The notes beneath the pieces were generated by a model. It saw nothing but the letters and a program-made list of their open reading frames with translations, ran no database searches and had not been told where the DNA came from. Of a stretch of 64,000 nt of DNA, positions 1 through 11,400 are shown one piece after another. The stretch spans positions 4,056,843 to 4,120,842 of the forward strand of contig NC_092044.1 of NCBI RefSeq assembly GCF_003086295.3, written 5' to 3'. Both the position numbers and the translations under genes were made by a program. How positions within the stretch are numbered: the first letter of the stretch is position 1; every line of letters begins with the position of its first letter. Origin of the DNA: Arachis hypogaea. Taxonomy: Eukaryota > Streptophyta > Magnoliopsida > Fabales > Fabaceae.

Positions 1-11
1 TGCTGCTGCTG

Positions 12-206
12 TTATGGTTGCTGTTGCTGTGATTGCTGAGGGTCTTGTGGGAGAGGAGGGAGAGAAGGGGAAGAGATATTGTGAATTGAAGGATTGGGAT
101 TTGAATTAGGGATTGAGTTTGGGTTTGGACTTTGGGAAGGCTGGGATTGAGGGTCCACGGTAGAGGGTTTAGGTGAGGACGTTGAGGCGTTTGGAGTTTC
201 AGCCAT
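12..206 (-). CDS. Possible N-terminal exon of a P/S/Q-rich protein
   Basis: An ATG at 206 (minus strand) opens a 64-residue reading frame rich in Pro, Ser, Asn and Gln that ends in a glutamine run and then a TAA at 14-12. More CAG codons follow the TAA up to the window edge. It could be the first exon of a low-complexity nuclear protein such as a transcription coactivator. The stop inside the Gln tract could be a real truncation or a point mutation. No folded domain is visible. The plus-strand sequence at 207-470 would be its 5' UTR and promoter. Biased composition can create such frames by chance, so confidence is low. Confidence 0.3.
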   Translation of the reverse strand: MAETPNASTSSPKPSTVDPQSQPSQSPNPNSIPNSNPNPSIHNISSPSLPPLPQDPQQSQQQQP

Positions 207-480
207 TTGTAGAAGAATTGCTTAGTGGAATTGGAGAGCAGAGAATGAGTCTATGATTTCTACGGCGATGCGGACATGGCCAAATTGGGCGGAGAGGTTG
301 AGTGAATCGCAAGAGGAAGAAGAAGAAGGACGGAGGAGGTCGCCGGCATTGATGGTGGCTGACGGAGGCGCGGCTGTGCGGTGGTGATGGAGGCAGGGGC
401 TGAGGAAGAAGAATGGAAGGAAAAGGGACGAAGGAAGAAGAAAATGTCAGATGGGGGAGGAGACGGAACGGCGTCGTTTT

Positions 481-556
481 CGTCTCCAGGAACTTATACG
501 TCCTGTTACGAAATGCTCCGTCTCCAGGGACTTATACGTCCTGTTACGAAATGCTA
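481..556. repeat. Tandem duplication, two 38 bp units
   Basis: Units 481-518 and 519-556 are identical except at two positions. The duplicated block begins CGTCTCCAGG and contains ACTTATACGTCC. It lies in a non-coding region between the edge gene and the first copia element. Confidence 0.85.
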
Positions 557-648
557 CATGCGACCTGGCCTCCGTAACGTGCCACCTCAGCGCCACCTCT
601 GCCAGCTCAGCCTTTTCCGTTCAGTGCAAACGGCTGAATTCAACGGAA

Positions 649-753
649 GGACATAAATGTCCACATTTTTCAAAGGTCAGGGGCTTTAATGTATTTTCAA
701 TTGCTTGAGGACGAAAATGTCCGCAAAAAAAAAGGTCAAGGACGAAAATGTCC
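649..753. repeat. Three GGAC(A/G)(T/A)AAATGTCC motifs
   Basis: Near-palindromic 14-mers beginning GGAC and ending GTCC occur at 649-662, 709-722 and 740-753, close to the abrupt start of the copia gag at 769. They may be the end of another dispersed repeat that removed the copia 5' LTR. The rest of 207-768 shows no gene. Confidence 0.5.
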
Positions 754-768
754 TTTACTCTTTTTATT

Positions 769-1752
769 ATGTCAAAATTCTCTCATCTTGAATTTAATAC
801 TCTTGATATATCTAAAAATAACTATTTATCATGAATACTAGATGCTGAAATCCATCTTGATTCAATAGATCTTGGAGATACCATTAAGGATAAAAATAAT
901 GCATCACAGAAGGATAAAACCAAAGGCATGATCTTCCTTCGTCGTCATCTTGATGAAGGATTGGAAAATGAATATCTCACATTAAAAGATCTTGCAGATC
1001 TATGAAAAGACCTTGAAGAAAGGTATAATCATCAAAAGACAGTGATACTTTCTTAAGCTCGATATGAATGGATGCACTTGCGTCTACAGGATTTTAAATT
1101 CATAAATGAATATAATTCAGTAATGTTTCGAATCACCTCACGAATGAAATTATGTGGGAAAAAGATAACTGATAATGATATATTAAAGAAAACTTTCTCA
1201 ACCTCCTACAGCAGCAGCAGTATTGAGAAAAATGATTTAAAAAATATTCTGAGTTAATTTCTTGTCTTCTTGTTGTTGAACGCAACAATGAGTTGCTTTT
1301 AAAAAATCATGAAGCGCGTCCAGCCGTCGCTCCATTTTCCGAAGCAAATGCGGCAAATCATAACCCCAGAAGAGGTAAATGGCAAGGTTTTGGCAACAAA
1401 AAAAATTATAGAAAAAAAATTATGTTCACAAGAAAGAATCTCACCAGAGTGGGATAAAGAAAGAAACAATGGGCAAAATAAATTAATAGAGGATAAATGT
1501 TTCCGTTGTGGTGGAAAGGGCCATTGGTCGCGTAACTGTTGTACCCCACGGCACCTAGTCGATCTTTATCAAGCATCTTTGAAAAATGACGACAAAAGAA
1601 AGGAGACGAATTTTGTTTCAAATGATGCTGAAAATTACACCACTCATTATGAAGTATCTGATTTCTTTGAGGATGCTGAAGGAAATATTGGTCATTTGAT
1701 TAATGATGGAATAGTTTTATATGTGGGTTTGTTAAGTACTCATGTAAATAAA
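769..1752 (+). pseudogene. copia gag (UBN2-type) pseudogene
   Basis: The frame from 769 reads as a copia Gag with in-frame stops, for example after the YLS motif near 830, after KDLADL near 1002 and before ARYEW near 1055. A recognisable stretch WMHLRLQDFKFINEYNS lies near 1070-1120. A CCHC zinc knuckle (C-x2-C-x4-H-x4-C) is intact at 1498-1539 in a 148-codon frame at 1309-1755. Gag would form the particle that packages element RNA. The zinc knuckle marks the end of Gag, and protease follows from about 2020. The stops and a frame change near 1260-1300 make it non-functional. Confidence 0.75.
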
Positions 1753-1981
1753 TAATATAAAAAACTTCTTGTTAAAGTTTTATTTTCTATGCATCTGAAT
1801 TTCAAGTACGATGTATATAAATAATGTTTAATAAAATATTTATGAATTTCAAAATTACTGAATGTACCAAGATAATAATAATAAAATTTTTAGTATATAC
1901 TATACTTCTTAGAAAAATATTTTCAATCAAGAAAATAATTTTACCATGTAAATATTTCTACTCATTTTATTATTATTTGTC

Positions 1982-2500
1982 ATTGAAGAAAATAGCAAGG
2001 ACATATAGTGAAGATGTTTGCCTTGCAGATAGTGCAAGTTCACACACCATTCTCAAAAGTAATATATATTTTACTCATCTTGCGCCAAAAGAAGAATATG
2101 TTAATACTATTATTGGCTCAGGCAATGTGATAGAAGACTCTGGAAGAGTTATAATTTTGTTTCTTGGAGAAACAAAATTCATAATAAATAATGCACTATT
2201 GTCTACTAAGTCTCTAAGGAACTTATTGAGTTTTAAAGATATTCGGCGAAATGGATATTATATTGAAACAATGAATGAGGAAAATCATGAATACTTGTAT
2301 ATCACAACTCATGATTCAAATAAAAAGGTTATATTAGAAAAGTTACCCTCACTTTCATCTGGGTTATATTATACTAAAGTTAGTGCAATTGAATCACATG
2401 TCATTGTAAATCCAAAGTTTACCAGCCCAAATGAATTCATAACTTGGTATGATCGATTGGGTCATCTGAGAACAACTATGATGAGGAGAATTCTTGAAAA
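1982..2500 (+). pseudogene. copia protease and GAG-pre-integrase fragment
   Basis: Part of the open frame at 1824-2579. A protease-like active site, LADSASSHTIL (D-S-A in place of D-S/T-G), lies near 2022-2055. The pre-integrase signature WYDRLGHLRTTMMRRI ends near 2490. A MITE then interrupts the frame at 2501, so the last codons of the ORF (to 2579) are MITE sequence. The first part of the ORF, 1824-1990, does not resemble known Pol and may be spacer read through. Confidence 0.7.
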
Positions 2501-2756
2501 GAATAAATTACCATTTGTACCCATAAAAGATACAGACGCTGACAAATGTATCAATATAAGAATAAAACGACAATTGTAACCACGGAAGATAGCCTCCGTG
2601 TGCCAAGAGTACCCAGACATTGGTTACGTAATTGATCCGTTAGGGTACTCTTGGCACACAGAAACGATCTTCTGTGGTTACAATTGTCATTTTATTCTTA
2701 TATAGGTACATTTGTCAGCGTCTGTATCTTTCATGGGTACAAATGGTAATTTATTC
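2501..2756. mobile_element. MITE with 114 bp inverted repeats (Mutator-like)
   Basis: Arms 2501-2614 and 2643-2756 are reverse complements of equal length with about ten mismatches and no gaps. They enclose a 28 bp loop. The outer ends read GAATAAATTACC and GGTAATTTATTC. The flanks TTCTTGAAAA (2491-2500) and TTATTGAAAA (2757-2766) match at 9 of 10 bases, as expected for the 9-11 bp target duplications of Mutator-like elements. The copia protein reads on across the gap, from MMRRI to ENSH, which supports a clean insertion. Confidence 0.85.
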
Positions 2757-2759
2757 TTA

Positions 2760-3560
2760 TTGAAAACTCCCATTGACATTCACTAAAGAATCAGAAGATT
2801 CTTAAATCTAGTGAATTTTGTTGTGCTGCATGTTCTCAAGGAAAGCTAATTTTAAGGCCATCACCAGTAAAGATTGGATTTGAGTCCCCAGAATTCCTAG
2901 AAAGGATTCAAGGCGATATATGTGGATCTATTCATCCATCATGTGGATCTTTTAGATATTTTATAGTTCTAATAAGCGCATCTTCAAGATGGTCACATGT
3001 GTGCTTATTGTCTTCTCGCAACCTGGCATTTGCGAGATTATTTGCTCAAATTATTCGATTAAAAGTACAGTTTTCAGAAAATCTAGTAAAAGCAATTTGT
3101 CTTGATCATGCTGGTGAATTTACTTCTCAAGCCTTTGATGCTTATTGTATGGATAACAGAATAACCATTGAACATCAAGTAGCTCATGTTCACACACAAA
3201 ATGGGTTAGCAGAATCACTTATTAAGCACCTCCAATTAATTGCTAGGCCGTTACTTATGAGTACAAATCTCCCAACCTCGGTTTGGGGGCATGCTATTTT
3301 ACATGCCGCAGCACTTATTCATTTGAAACCAACAAGTTACCATCAGTTCTCTCTTATGCAATTAGCTTTTGACCAGACGCCAAATGTTTCTCATTTAAGA
3401 ATATTCGGGTGTGTGATATATGTTCCCATTGTACTACCTTCTCGCACAAAAATGGGACTCCAAAGAAAATTAGGAATATATGTTAGATATGATTCTCCAT
3501 TTATAGTGAGGTGTTTTTAAAGCCCGATTTGCGGACTATCATTTTGATGAATCAAAATTT
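2760..3560 (+). pseudogene. copia integrase core pseudogene
   Basis: After the MITE the reading frame resumes with CAACSQGKL (end of the zinc-binding segment), then ERIQGDICG and the integrase core to LRIFGCVIYVP near 3430. The 173-codon ORF 2999-3520 holds most of it. The second catalytic acidic residue is visible in LDHAGEFTS and the third in QNGLAESLI. The position where copia usually has LIDAS reads LISAS. A stop follows ENSH near 2773, and frameshifts follow after 3510. The enzyme would insert element cDNA into chromosomal DNA. Confidence 0.75.
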
Positions 3561-4129
3561 TCAACATTAGAGGGAGAGAATAAGCTTCCTGAAAAGGGAC
3601 TTAATTGGAATGCACCTAGTGCATTTAGATCCTCTATCAGAACAATGTGAACTAGAAGTTCAAAAGATTATACGTTTGCAAAGAATAACAAATGAATTGT
3701 TTGATGCATTTTCTAATACGAAAAGGATAACTAAATCTTATATACCAGCCGAAAATGCTCCAATTCGAATTGATGTCTCAGTCGAATAAATAGCCACTGA
3801 AACAAATTCACGCCAAAAGTGTGGTAGGCCTGTTGGTTCCAAAGACAAAAATCTCGAAAAAGAAGAGGTAAATACTATTCCTGTTGAAAAAGATAAAGAC
3901 ATATTAAAGATACCTGCAGTTGTCCAAAATTCTAATATAGTTTTAACGCCAGAAGACGTTCAGGTACCTGAAAGTTGTGAAAATAATGAGATCTCGATAA
4001 ATTATGTCTTTACAAGAGAGAAATGGGACCGAAATAAAACAATTATCAATGAAATATTTGCATATAATGTGGCATTAAATATCATGTATGAAAGTAAGGA
4101 TCTTGAGCCAAGAACAATCGAAGAATGTT

Positions 4130-5100
4130 GACAAAGAAATTATTGGCCAAAATGGGAAGAAGCTATGAAGGCTGAGTTAGACTCACTTGTAAAATGTGAA
4201 GTCTTTGGACCTGTAGTCCATACACCGGAAGATGTAAAATCTGTTAGATATAGATGGGTATTTGTGAGAAAACAAAATGAGAAAAATGAAGTTGTACGCT
4301 ACAAAGCTCAACTTGTGGTACAAGGTTTTTTACAAAGGCTCGATATAGTTTATAAAGAAACATGTTCCCATGTAGTGGATGCAATAACATTGCATATTTG
4401 GTCAGTTTATTCGCATACCACAAACTACATATGCATTTAATGGATGTGGTAACAGCCTACTTATACGGCTCATTAGATTGTGATATCTATATGAAAGTCC
4501 CAGAAGGATTAAAGATATCTAAATTGTCCAATGAATATTCACATGGATTATACTCAGTCAAATTGCAAAGATCTTTATATGGTCTAAAGCAATCTGGACG
4601 AATGTAGTATAATCGTCTTACTGAGTATCTGACCAAAAACGGAATTAAGAATGATGATATCTGCCCATGAGTTTTTATAAAGAAATCTGCATCTGGATTC
4701 ATTATAATTGATGTGTACATTGATGATTTAAATATCATTGGAACCCCTGATGAAGAGATTCAAACAATTATAAAAGTTCTAAATGAAGAGTTTGAGATAA
4801 AAGATCTTGAAAAGACTAAATTTTGTCTCGGCTTGCAGATCGAGCATACAAAAAATGGGATCTTTGTTCATCAAACAACACACAGAGAAAAGATCTTGAA
4901 AAGATTTTATATGGATAAGTCACATCCAATAAGTATCTCAATGATTGTAAGGTCTTTGGATGTGGAAAATGATCGATTCCCCTAAAGAAGAAAATGAAGA
5001 TATCATTGGTCCTAAAGTACCATATCTTAGTACCATTGGAGCGCTAATGTATCTTGCTAATAATATACGACCTGGCATGTCATTTGCGATGAATTTCTAG
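4130..5100 (+). pseudogene. copia reverse transcriptase pseudogene
   Basis: Segments in two frames show WPKWEEAMKAELDSL (about 4141), RYRWVFVRKQN, AYLYGSLDCDIYMKVPEG (about 4455), LYGLKQSGRM (about 4575) and the catalytic motif YIDDL (about 4715). At least one frameshift (about 4400) and stops (4605, 4669, 4983) separate them. YIDDL carries the catalytic Asp pair, so decay is mainly from stops. The stretch 3560-4130 is the degraded linker between integrase and RT. Confidence 0.75.
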
Positions 5101-5199
5101 CAAGGTATAGTTCCTCTCCAACCAGAAGACATTGGAATGGAATCAAACAAATCTTTCGATATCTTCATGGAACGGTTGATATGGGATTGTTTTATCCAT

Positions 5200-6350
5200 A
5201 TGGATCCAAGTCACAAATAGTTGGCTATGCAGATGCAGGATACTTGAATGATCCACAAAAAGGGAGATCTCAAACAGGATACCTGTTCATATATGGTGGT
5301 ACAGCTATATCATGGAGGTCCACAAAATAGACGATTGCTGCAACTAGGGCTGGAAGTGAGCCGAGATGAGTCGAGCTAGACCAAGCTTAAGCTCGGCTCA
5401 TGAAAATTAAGCTTGGCTCATGGCTCGACTCATTAACAATCAAGCCTATTTCGTAAGCTCAAACTCGACTCAACGAAAGTCATGAGCTGTCTCAAATAAT
5501 AGGAACATAATCTATAATTCTATATCAATAAATTATAACTTATATATATTAAAAAATATTAAAAAATAAATTTTATATATTGTTTATCTATCAATTATAA
5601 ATTTTTTATTTATGTCCTACATCAAAATTATATATAAAAAATGACTATAAAATTTTAAATAATTAAGAACATTCATATATATATATATATATATATATTA
5701 AATTATTAATACGCATATCCTATATGTATTTAATCTATATTTTTAATATTATATATATAATCGAGCTAACTCACGAGCTAATGAGCTAAACTTATCCAAA
5801 CTCAAACTCGGCTCATTTAATTTATGAGCTCAATTCCAAGCTCAAGCTCGGCTCACCAGCTCACGAGTTCAGCTTATCGAGCTATTAATGAGTTAAACTC
5901 GAGCTGGCTCATGAGTTGGCTTGACTCACTTCCAGCCCTAGCTGCAACATCCTCTAATTATGCCGAAATACTAGCGATACATGAAGCAAGCCGCGAGTGT
6001 TTTTGGCTCAAGAGTTTGATCCAATATATTCTATCATCTTGTGGACTGATTGATCATAAGATAGTTCCAACTATTCTATTTGAAGATAATACAGCATACA
6101 TTGCTCAACTTAAAGGTGGATGCATCAAATGTGATAGAACAAAGTATATTTCTCCCAAATTCTTCTTCACTCATGACCTCCAAAATCAAGGAACAATTGA
6201 TGTACAACAGATCCGCTGAAGCAATAATCTGGCAGAATTGTTCACAAAGTCACTCCCAAAATCTTCCTTTGAAAGATTGGTACATCAGATTGGGATGGGC
6301 CGATTTCGAGATATTAATAATGTTGACAAGAGGGGGAGACTGTACTCTTT
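5200..6350 (+). pseudogene. copia RNase H, split by a hAT MITE
   Basis: The left part reads GYADAGYLNDPQKGRSQTGY and AISWRSTK, then a TAG at 5328. The right part resumes at 5949 with SSNYAEILAIHEASRECFWL, LFEDNTAYIAQLKGG and LAELFTKSLPKSSFERLV, ending near 6290. The two halves join if the 596 bp element at 5345-5940 and one copy of its 8 bp duplication are left out. The ORF 5824-6219 is therefore a chimera of MITE and RNase H sequence. Confidence 0.75.
5345..5940. mobile_element. hAT-type MITE, 596 bp
   Basis: The ends are inverted repeats, TAGGGCTGGAAGTGAG at 5345 and its complement ending at 5940. A perfect 8 bp target duplication, GCTGCAAC, flanks it at 5337-5344 and 5941-5948, the size made by hAT transposases. 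Subterminal regions contain many copies of GCTCGGCTCA-like words in both orientations. The middle is AT-rich and codes for nothing. It must be younger than the copia element it interrupts. Confidence 0.9.
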
Positions 6351-6517
6351 TTCCCTTGATCAGGTTTTTTTTCCATTGGGTTTTTCTTGATAAGGTTTTT
6401 AATGAGGCAGTCCCATCACAAAGGATTTTGTACTCTTTTTCCTTCACTAAATTTTTTTTCCACTAAATTTTTCTTTAGTAAGGTTTTAATGAGGTATAAT
6501 CCTAAATGGACATCCAT

Positions 6518-6945
6518 GGGGGAGTATTGTGATGCGATGGATGCCCATTTAATAGCCTGAGACTTTTCAAGGAATGGGCGGTTCAATCTTTCCAAAGGTG
6601 GAAGGCTCAGGTTTTCAAGAGAAATTATATTTAATGAAGTTTGAAAGTAATGACCATGTACGTGTATAAATAGAGAACTTAATTCTGATACAAGAACACA
6701 CAACAATATATAAAACAAAACATTTCTCTATCTCTTTCTCTCTTACACTGTAATAGCATATAAAATTCTCTTTCTTACTATTTTTCAGTGAGTTTTTTTA
6801 AGTTGCAATTTAATAGTAAATATAAATTACTTATATTATAGTGAGATAATTATATTAGTAAATATCAACTCTCCAGTCTTCTATTTATACTTATTATATT
6901 TGTTATATCTCCTTTATTTATTTATTTATTTATTTATTTATTTCA
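6518..6945 (+). mobile_element. copia polypurine tract and 3' LTR
   Basis: The tract GGGGGAGTAT (6518-6527) precedes an LTR starting TGTGATGCG at 6528. The LTR includes a likely TATA box (GTATAAATAG, about 6662-6671). The right end is not fixed because the partner LTR is missing. I place it near CA at about 6943, after a run of TTTA repeats (about 6914-6942). Confidence 0.6.
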
Positions 6946-7129
6946 CAATACAACTCAATTATTTTAATCATTGTCTCAAAAGACAAGTTAGGTTTTAAAT
7001 ATACTGTCAAAAAAAAAGTTAGGTTTTAAATAAAAAACAAAGGATAGAATGTTTTTTTCTAAATATTTGAGATAAATATAAATATTAATATTAATATTAT
7101 TTTTATAATTTTTTTATTTTCGTGTATTC

Positions 7130-7720
7130 TGTACCAGAAGTCTCTGGTACGGATTGTGAGATGGATCGGGGACTTGCGAGTTGAGGCGGTCGCCGGATTA
7201 TCTGACTGGAGTAATGGGGTGAGTACCTACAAAGACACTCCGATACTCAAGTCATAATGGATCTAAGAGGTGTGAGGAATGAGTGAGTACCTGAGGGGGC
7301 CTCTGGCACCCTTTTATATAACTGGTGGTAGTTATCTCATCTTTTCTAATCTGACTATTAACTAAGATAAGAGAGGTATTTGAATTTGAATGTTGATTAG
7401 AGATTGTAGGACCGGTTTGGGCCGTTAAAAGGAGACAAACCCCTGATAACCAGGTCGGAGGCCGTTCCGTTGTGGGACCCAAGAATCGGGTCCGTAATAG
7501 TTGCCCCTAGAGTGAGAGAATGAGCGTGCTCGGTCTCATCGCTGGAGGAACCTTTTCCTCGCCGTTGTGGCTTGGCAAGGAGCTTGTGTTTTGGTTTTCT
7601 ATTATGGGGATGCCATGAGGTGCTTGAAAAGGGCGTGAGGTCATTCTGCGCCAAATGGCGAGATGTTAGTGAGTTTGGCTTTCCGTGAGTTGGAAGACCG
7701 TCAGCTTATGCTTGTTTTGT
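7130..7720. mobile_element. Degenerate gypsy-type LTR remnant
   Basis: The layout resembles the LTR at 33462-33993 without being a close match: a block with ACCTACAAAGACACTCCGAT (7226-7245; compare ACCTGCAAAGACACTCCGAT near 33598), then a TACCTGAGGGG-like word, TTTTATATAACTGG, and a GC-richer end with GCCCCTAGAG. I infer a relict LTR of a related Tat-like Ty3/gypsy family, adjoining the minisatellite that follows. Minus ORFs at 7252-7654 are not convincing genes. The stretch 6946-7129 is plain AT-rich spacer. Confidence 0.45.
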
Positions 7721-7754
7721 CTGGCCTTTTTGGGCCGTTATTGTGAACTTATTT

Positions 7755-8428
7755 TAATACTTTGCTTATTTAGCATATTTGGATATCCATTTTGTTGGCC
7801 TCGGAGGTGATCAGTTTCTAGGGGTAGCCATTTAACTTATTTGGATATCTGTTTTGTTGGTTTTGCAAGTGATTGATTCTCGAGTCACCATTTTTTGTTT
7901 TGTTACTTGGATATCCGTTTTGTTGGCCTCGCGGTGATCGATCTTCGACTCGCTGTTTACTTATTTGGATATCCTTTTTGTTGTTCTCGGGGTGATTGAT
8001 CTCCGGGCCACCATTTACTTATTTGGATATCAGTTTTATTATTTGGATATCTGTTTTGTTGGCCTCGGGGTGATTGATCCCTGAGCCGCCATTTTTGTTA
8101 TGTGGATATCTGTTTTGTTATTTGGATATCTGTTCTGTTGGTCTCGGGGAGATCGATCCCCGGGCCGCCATTTTTCGTTATTTGGATATCATTTTGTTAT
8201 TTGAAAATTCATTTTATTTTCCTCGAAGTGATTGATTTCAGGGAAACCATTTTTTATTATTTGGATATCCGTTTTGTTGGCCTTAGGGTGATCGATCCCC
8301 GGGTAGCCGTTTACTTATTTGGATATCCGTTGAGTTATTTGAATTTCCGTTTTGTTGGTCTCGAGGTGATCGATCCCCGAGTAGCCATTTACTTAGTTGG
8401 ATATCCGTTTTGTTATTTGGATATCTGT
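7755..8428. repeat. Minisatellite, about nine units of 60-80 bp
   Basis: Units share ATTTGGATATCCGTTTTGTT, then a GGTGATCGATCCCCG-like core and GCCATTTACTT. The spacing varies because some units have an extra TTATTTGGATATC. The core GGGGTGATCGATCCCC is nearly palindromic. Tandem repeats often sit near the end of Tat-like gypsy elements, which fits the LTR remnant on its left. The array stops exactly where CNL copy 1 homology begins (8429). The 111-codon ORF 8102-8437 is repeat sequence, not a gene. Confidence 0.8.
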
Positions 8429-11400
8429 TGTGCTTGAGAAAACCCAGAGATCTGAATACATTATATCGATCTAGCTACAACAACTTCTCTCAACACCTTT
8501 CATTCTTTTCTCATCATCTGCTGCACCTAATTTTGCATCATGGCTTCAAAACTTGAAAGTGGAGCTTATCTTTCTTCTTTTGTTGATGCTATTTGAAAGA
8601 AGATGTCTTTAATACTTGAAGATGACTCTATCCTCGAAGGTGACTACTCTGCTCGGATGTTGCTTGAAAAATTGGATGATTATTGGTGCGCAGAAATCGT
8701 GATCGTTCATTCCTTGGTAACGGCGTCAAAAACTTAATACGCACGTTCATAATCTTAGTTCTTTGTCACAACTTCGTACAACTAACCAGCAAGTGCACTG
8801 GGTCGTCCAAGTAATAAACCTTACGTGAGTAAGGGTCGATCCCACGGAGATTGTCGGCTTGAAGCAAGCTATGGTCATCTTGCAAATCTCAGTCAGGCGG
8901 ATTCAAATGGTTATAGAGAATTGATAATTAAAACATAATTAAAATATAAACTAGGATAGAGATACTTATGTAATTCATTGGTGAGAGTTTCAGATAAGCA
9001 TGTAGAGATGCTTTCGTTCCTCCTGAACCTCTGCTTTCCTGCTGTCTTCATCCAATCATTCCTACTCCCTTCCATGGCAAGCTGTATGTTGGGCATCGCC
9101 GTTGTCAATGGCTACTTCCCGTCCTCTCTGTGAAAATGGTTCAATGCGCTGTCACTGCATGGCTAATCATCTGTAGGTTCTCGATCATACTGGAATAGGA
9201 TTTACTATCCTTTTGCGTCTGTCACTACGCCCAACACTCGCGAGTTTGAAGCTAGTCACAGCCATCCCTTCCCAGATCCTACTCGGAATACCACAGACAA
9301 GGTTTAGACTTTCCGGACCTCAAGAATGGCCATCCATGGGTTATAACTTATACCACGAAGACTCTGATCTCACGATCAGGAGACTAAGAGATACACATTC
9401 AAGCTTGTTTGCATGTAGAACGGAAGTGGTTGTCAGGCACGCGTTCATAGGTGAGAATGGTGATGAGCGTCACATAATCATCACATTCATCATGTTCTTG
9501 GGTGCGAATGAATATCTTAGAATAGGAATAAGCTTTATTGAATAGAAAATAGTAGTAATTGCATTAATTCATGAGGAATAGCAGAGCTCCACACCTTAAT
9601 CTATGGTGTGTAGAAACTCTACCGTTGAAAATACATAAGAACAAGGTCCAGGCATGGCCGAGAGGCCAGCCCCCCTAAACGTGATCAATATGATCCAAAG
9701 ATGAACTAAAAATGCATAAGATGTCTAATACAATAGTAAAAGGTTCTATTTATATCAGACTAGTTACTAGGTTTACAGAAATAAGTAAACGATGCAGAAA
9801 TCTACTTCTGGGGCCCACTTGGTGTGTGCTTGGGCTGAGCATTGAAGCTTTCATGTATAGAGGTCTTCCTTGGAGTTGAATGCCAGTTTGTAACTTGTTT
9901 CTGGCGTTTAACTCCACTTTGCAACCTGTTTCTGGCATTTGACTCTAGAATAGGGCTGGGAGCTGGCGTTGAACGCCATTTTGCGTCATCTAAACTCGGG
10001 CAAAGTATAGACTATTATATATTTCTGGAAAGCCCTGGATCTCTACTTTCCAACGCAATTGAGAGCGTGCCATTTGAAGTTTTGTAGCTCCAGAAAATCT
10101 ATTTCGAGTGCAGGGAGGTCAGAATCCAACAGCATCTGCAGTCCTTTGTCAGCCTCTGAATCTAATTTTTGCTCAGGTCCCTCAATTTCAGCAAGAAAAT
10201 ATCTGAAATCACAGAAAAACACACAAACTCTTAGTAAAGTCCAGAAATGTAATTTTTAATTAAAAACTAATAAAAATATAATAAAAACTAACTAAATCAT
10301 ACTAAAAACATACTAAAAACAATGCCAAAAAGCGTATAAATTATCCGCTCATCAATTATCTGTGTGATGTTGAACCTGTGCTTGATGATGCTGAACTGAA
10401 GCAGTTCAGTAACAATAGAGTGAAGAAGTGGTTTGTTGATCTCCATGATGCGCTCTATATGGCTGATGACTTGCTCGATGAACTCGCCACTAAAGCTGCC
10501 ACTACCACTCCAAGGGATCTAGGTAACTCTTCTCCGTGGTCTCACTATATGTTGATTTATGTATTGAAGATAGTGGTGTCAATGTCATGAAAAAATAGTT
10601 GGCACACTAGAGTCCGTTGTAGGACAAAAAGGTAAACTTGGTCTGAAAGAGAGTGCCAAGTTGGACACATCATGGAAAATCCCGTCAACATCTCTTGTTG
10701 TAAGTTCTGACGTATTTGGTCGGGACCAAGACAAGGAGAACATAATCAATTTGCTGTTAGATGATACCTGCGATGCTGAATCACTTGTGACTATGATTCA
10801 TATTGTGGGTATGGGCAGGATAGAAAAAACTACTTTGGCTCAATTGGTTTACAATGATGTCAAAGTCCTCGGAAAATTTGATACTAGAGCATGGGTGTAT
10901 GTTGCTGAAAATCCAGACCCTCTTCATATTACAAGGACAATAATAGGGGGAATAGATTCTTCTCCTTGTATCCTGGATAATTTTGATTTACTTCAAACTA
11001 ATCTGAGGAAAAATTGACAGAAAAGACCTTCTTAGTTGTTTTAGATGATGTCTGGCATGATCAACGAGACATGTGGGAGAAATTTCTAGAACCTTTTCGG
11101 TTTGAGAATAATAGAGGTAAGATTTTCCTAACAACCCGTAGTGAAAATGTGGTTTCTGTATTTGCTGCTAATAATCTACATTATCGACTAAGTTTGTTGT
11201 TGGAAGATTGTTGGTTAGTGTTTTTGAAGCATTCATCTATTTCTACAGATTCTAAACAATATACAACTTTAGAACCAGTTGATAGAAAATTTGTTAAAAA
11301 GTGTAAGGGATTACCTTTGGCTGTGAAGACACTTGGAGGCTTATTGCACAATAAGTATCATGAAGGGGATTGGGAACTTGAATGTAAAATTTGGGAATTT

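Larger units (their letters stand above)
769..6945 (+). mobile_element. 5'-truncated, inactive Ty1/copia retrotransposon
   Basis: The order gag, protease, integrase, reverse transcriptase, RNase H on the plus strand identifies a Ty1/copia element. The gag ATG at 769 directly follows unrelated repeat sequence. No 5' LTR and no tRNA primer-binding site were found, so the left end is lost. The right end keeps a purine-rich tract (6518-6527) and an LTR-like sequence. Every coding part has stops or frameshifts, and two MITEs interrupt pol. It cannot be autonomous. Confidence 0.85.

Noticed and set aside
7755..8428. Regular repeats with spacers resembling a CRISPR array
   Set aside because: Spacers are not unique, the whole unit repeats, and the context is plant nuclear DNA: a minisatellite.
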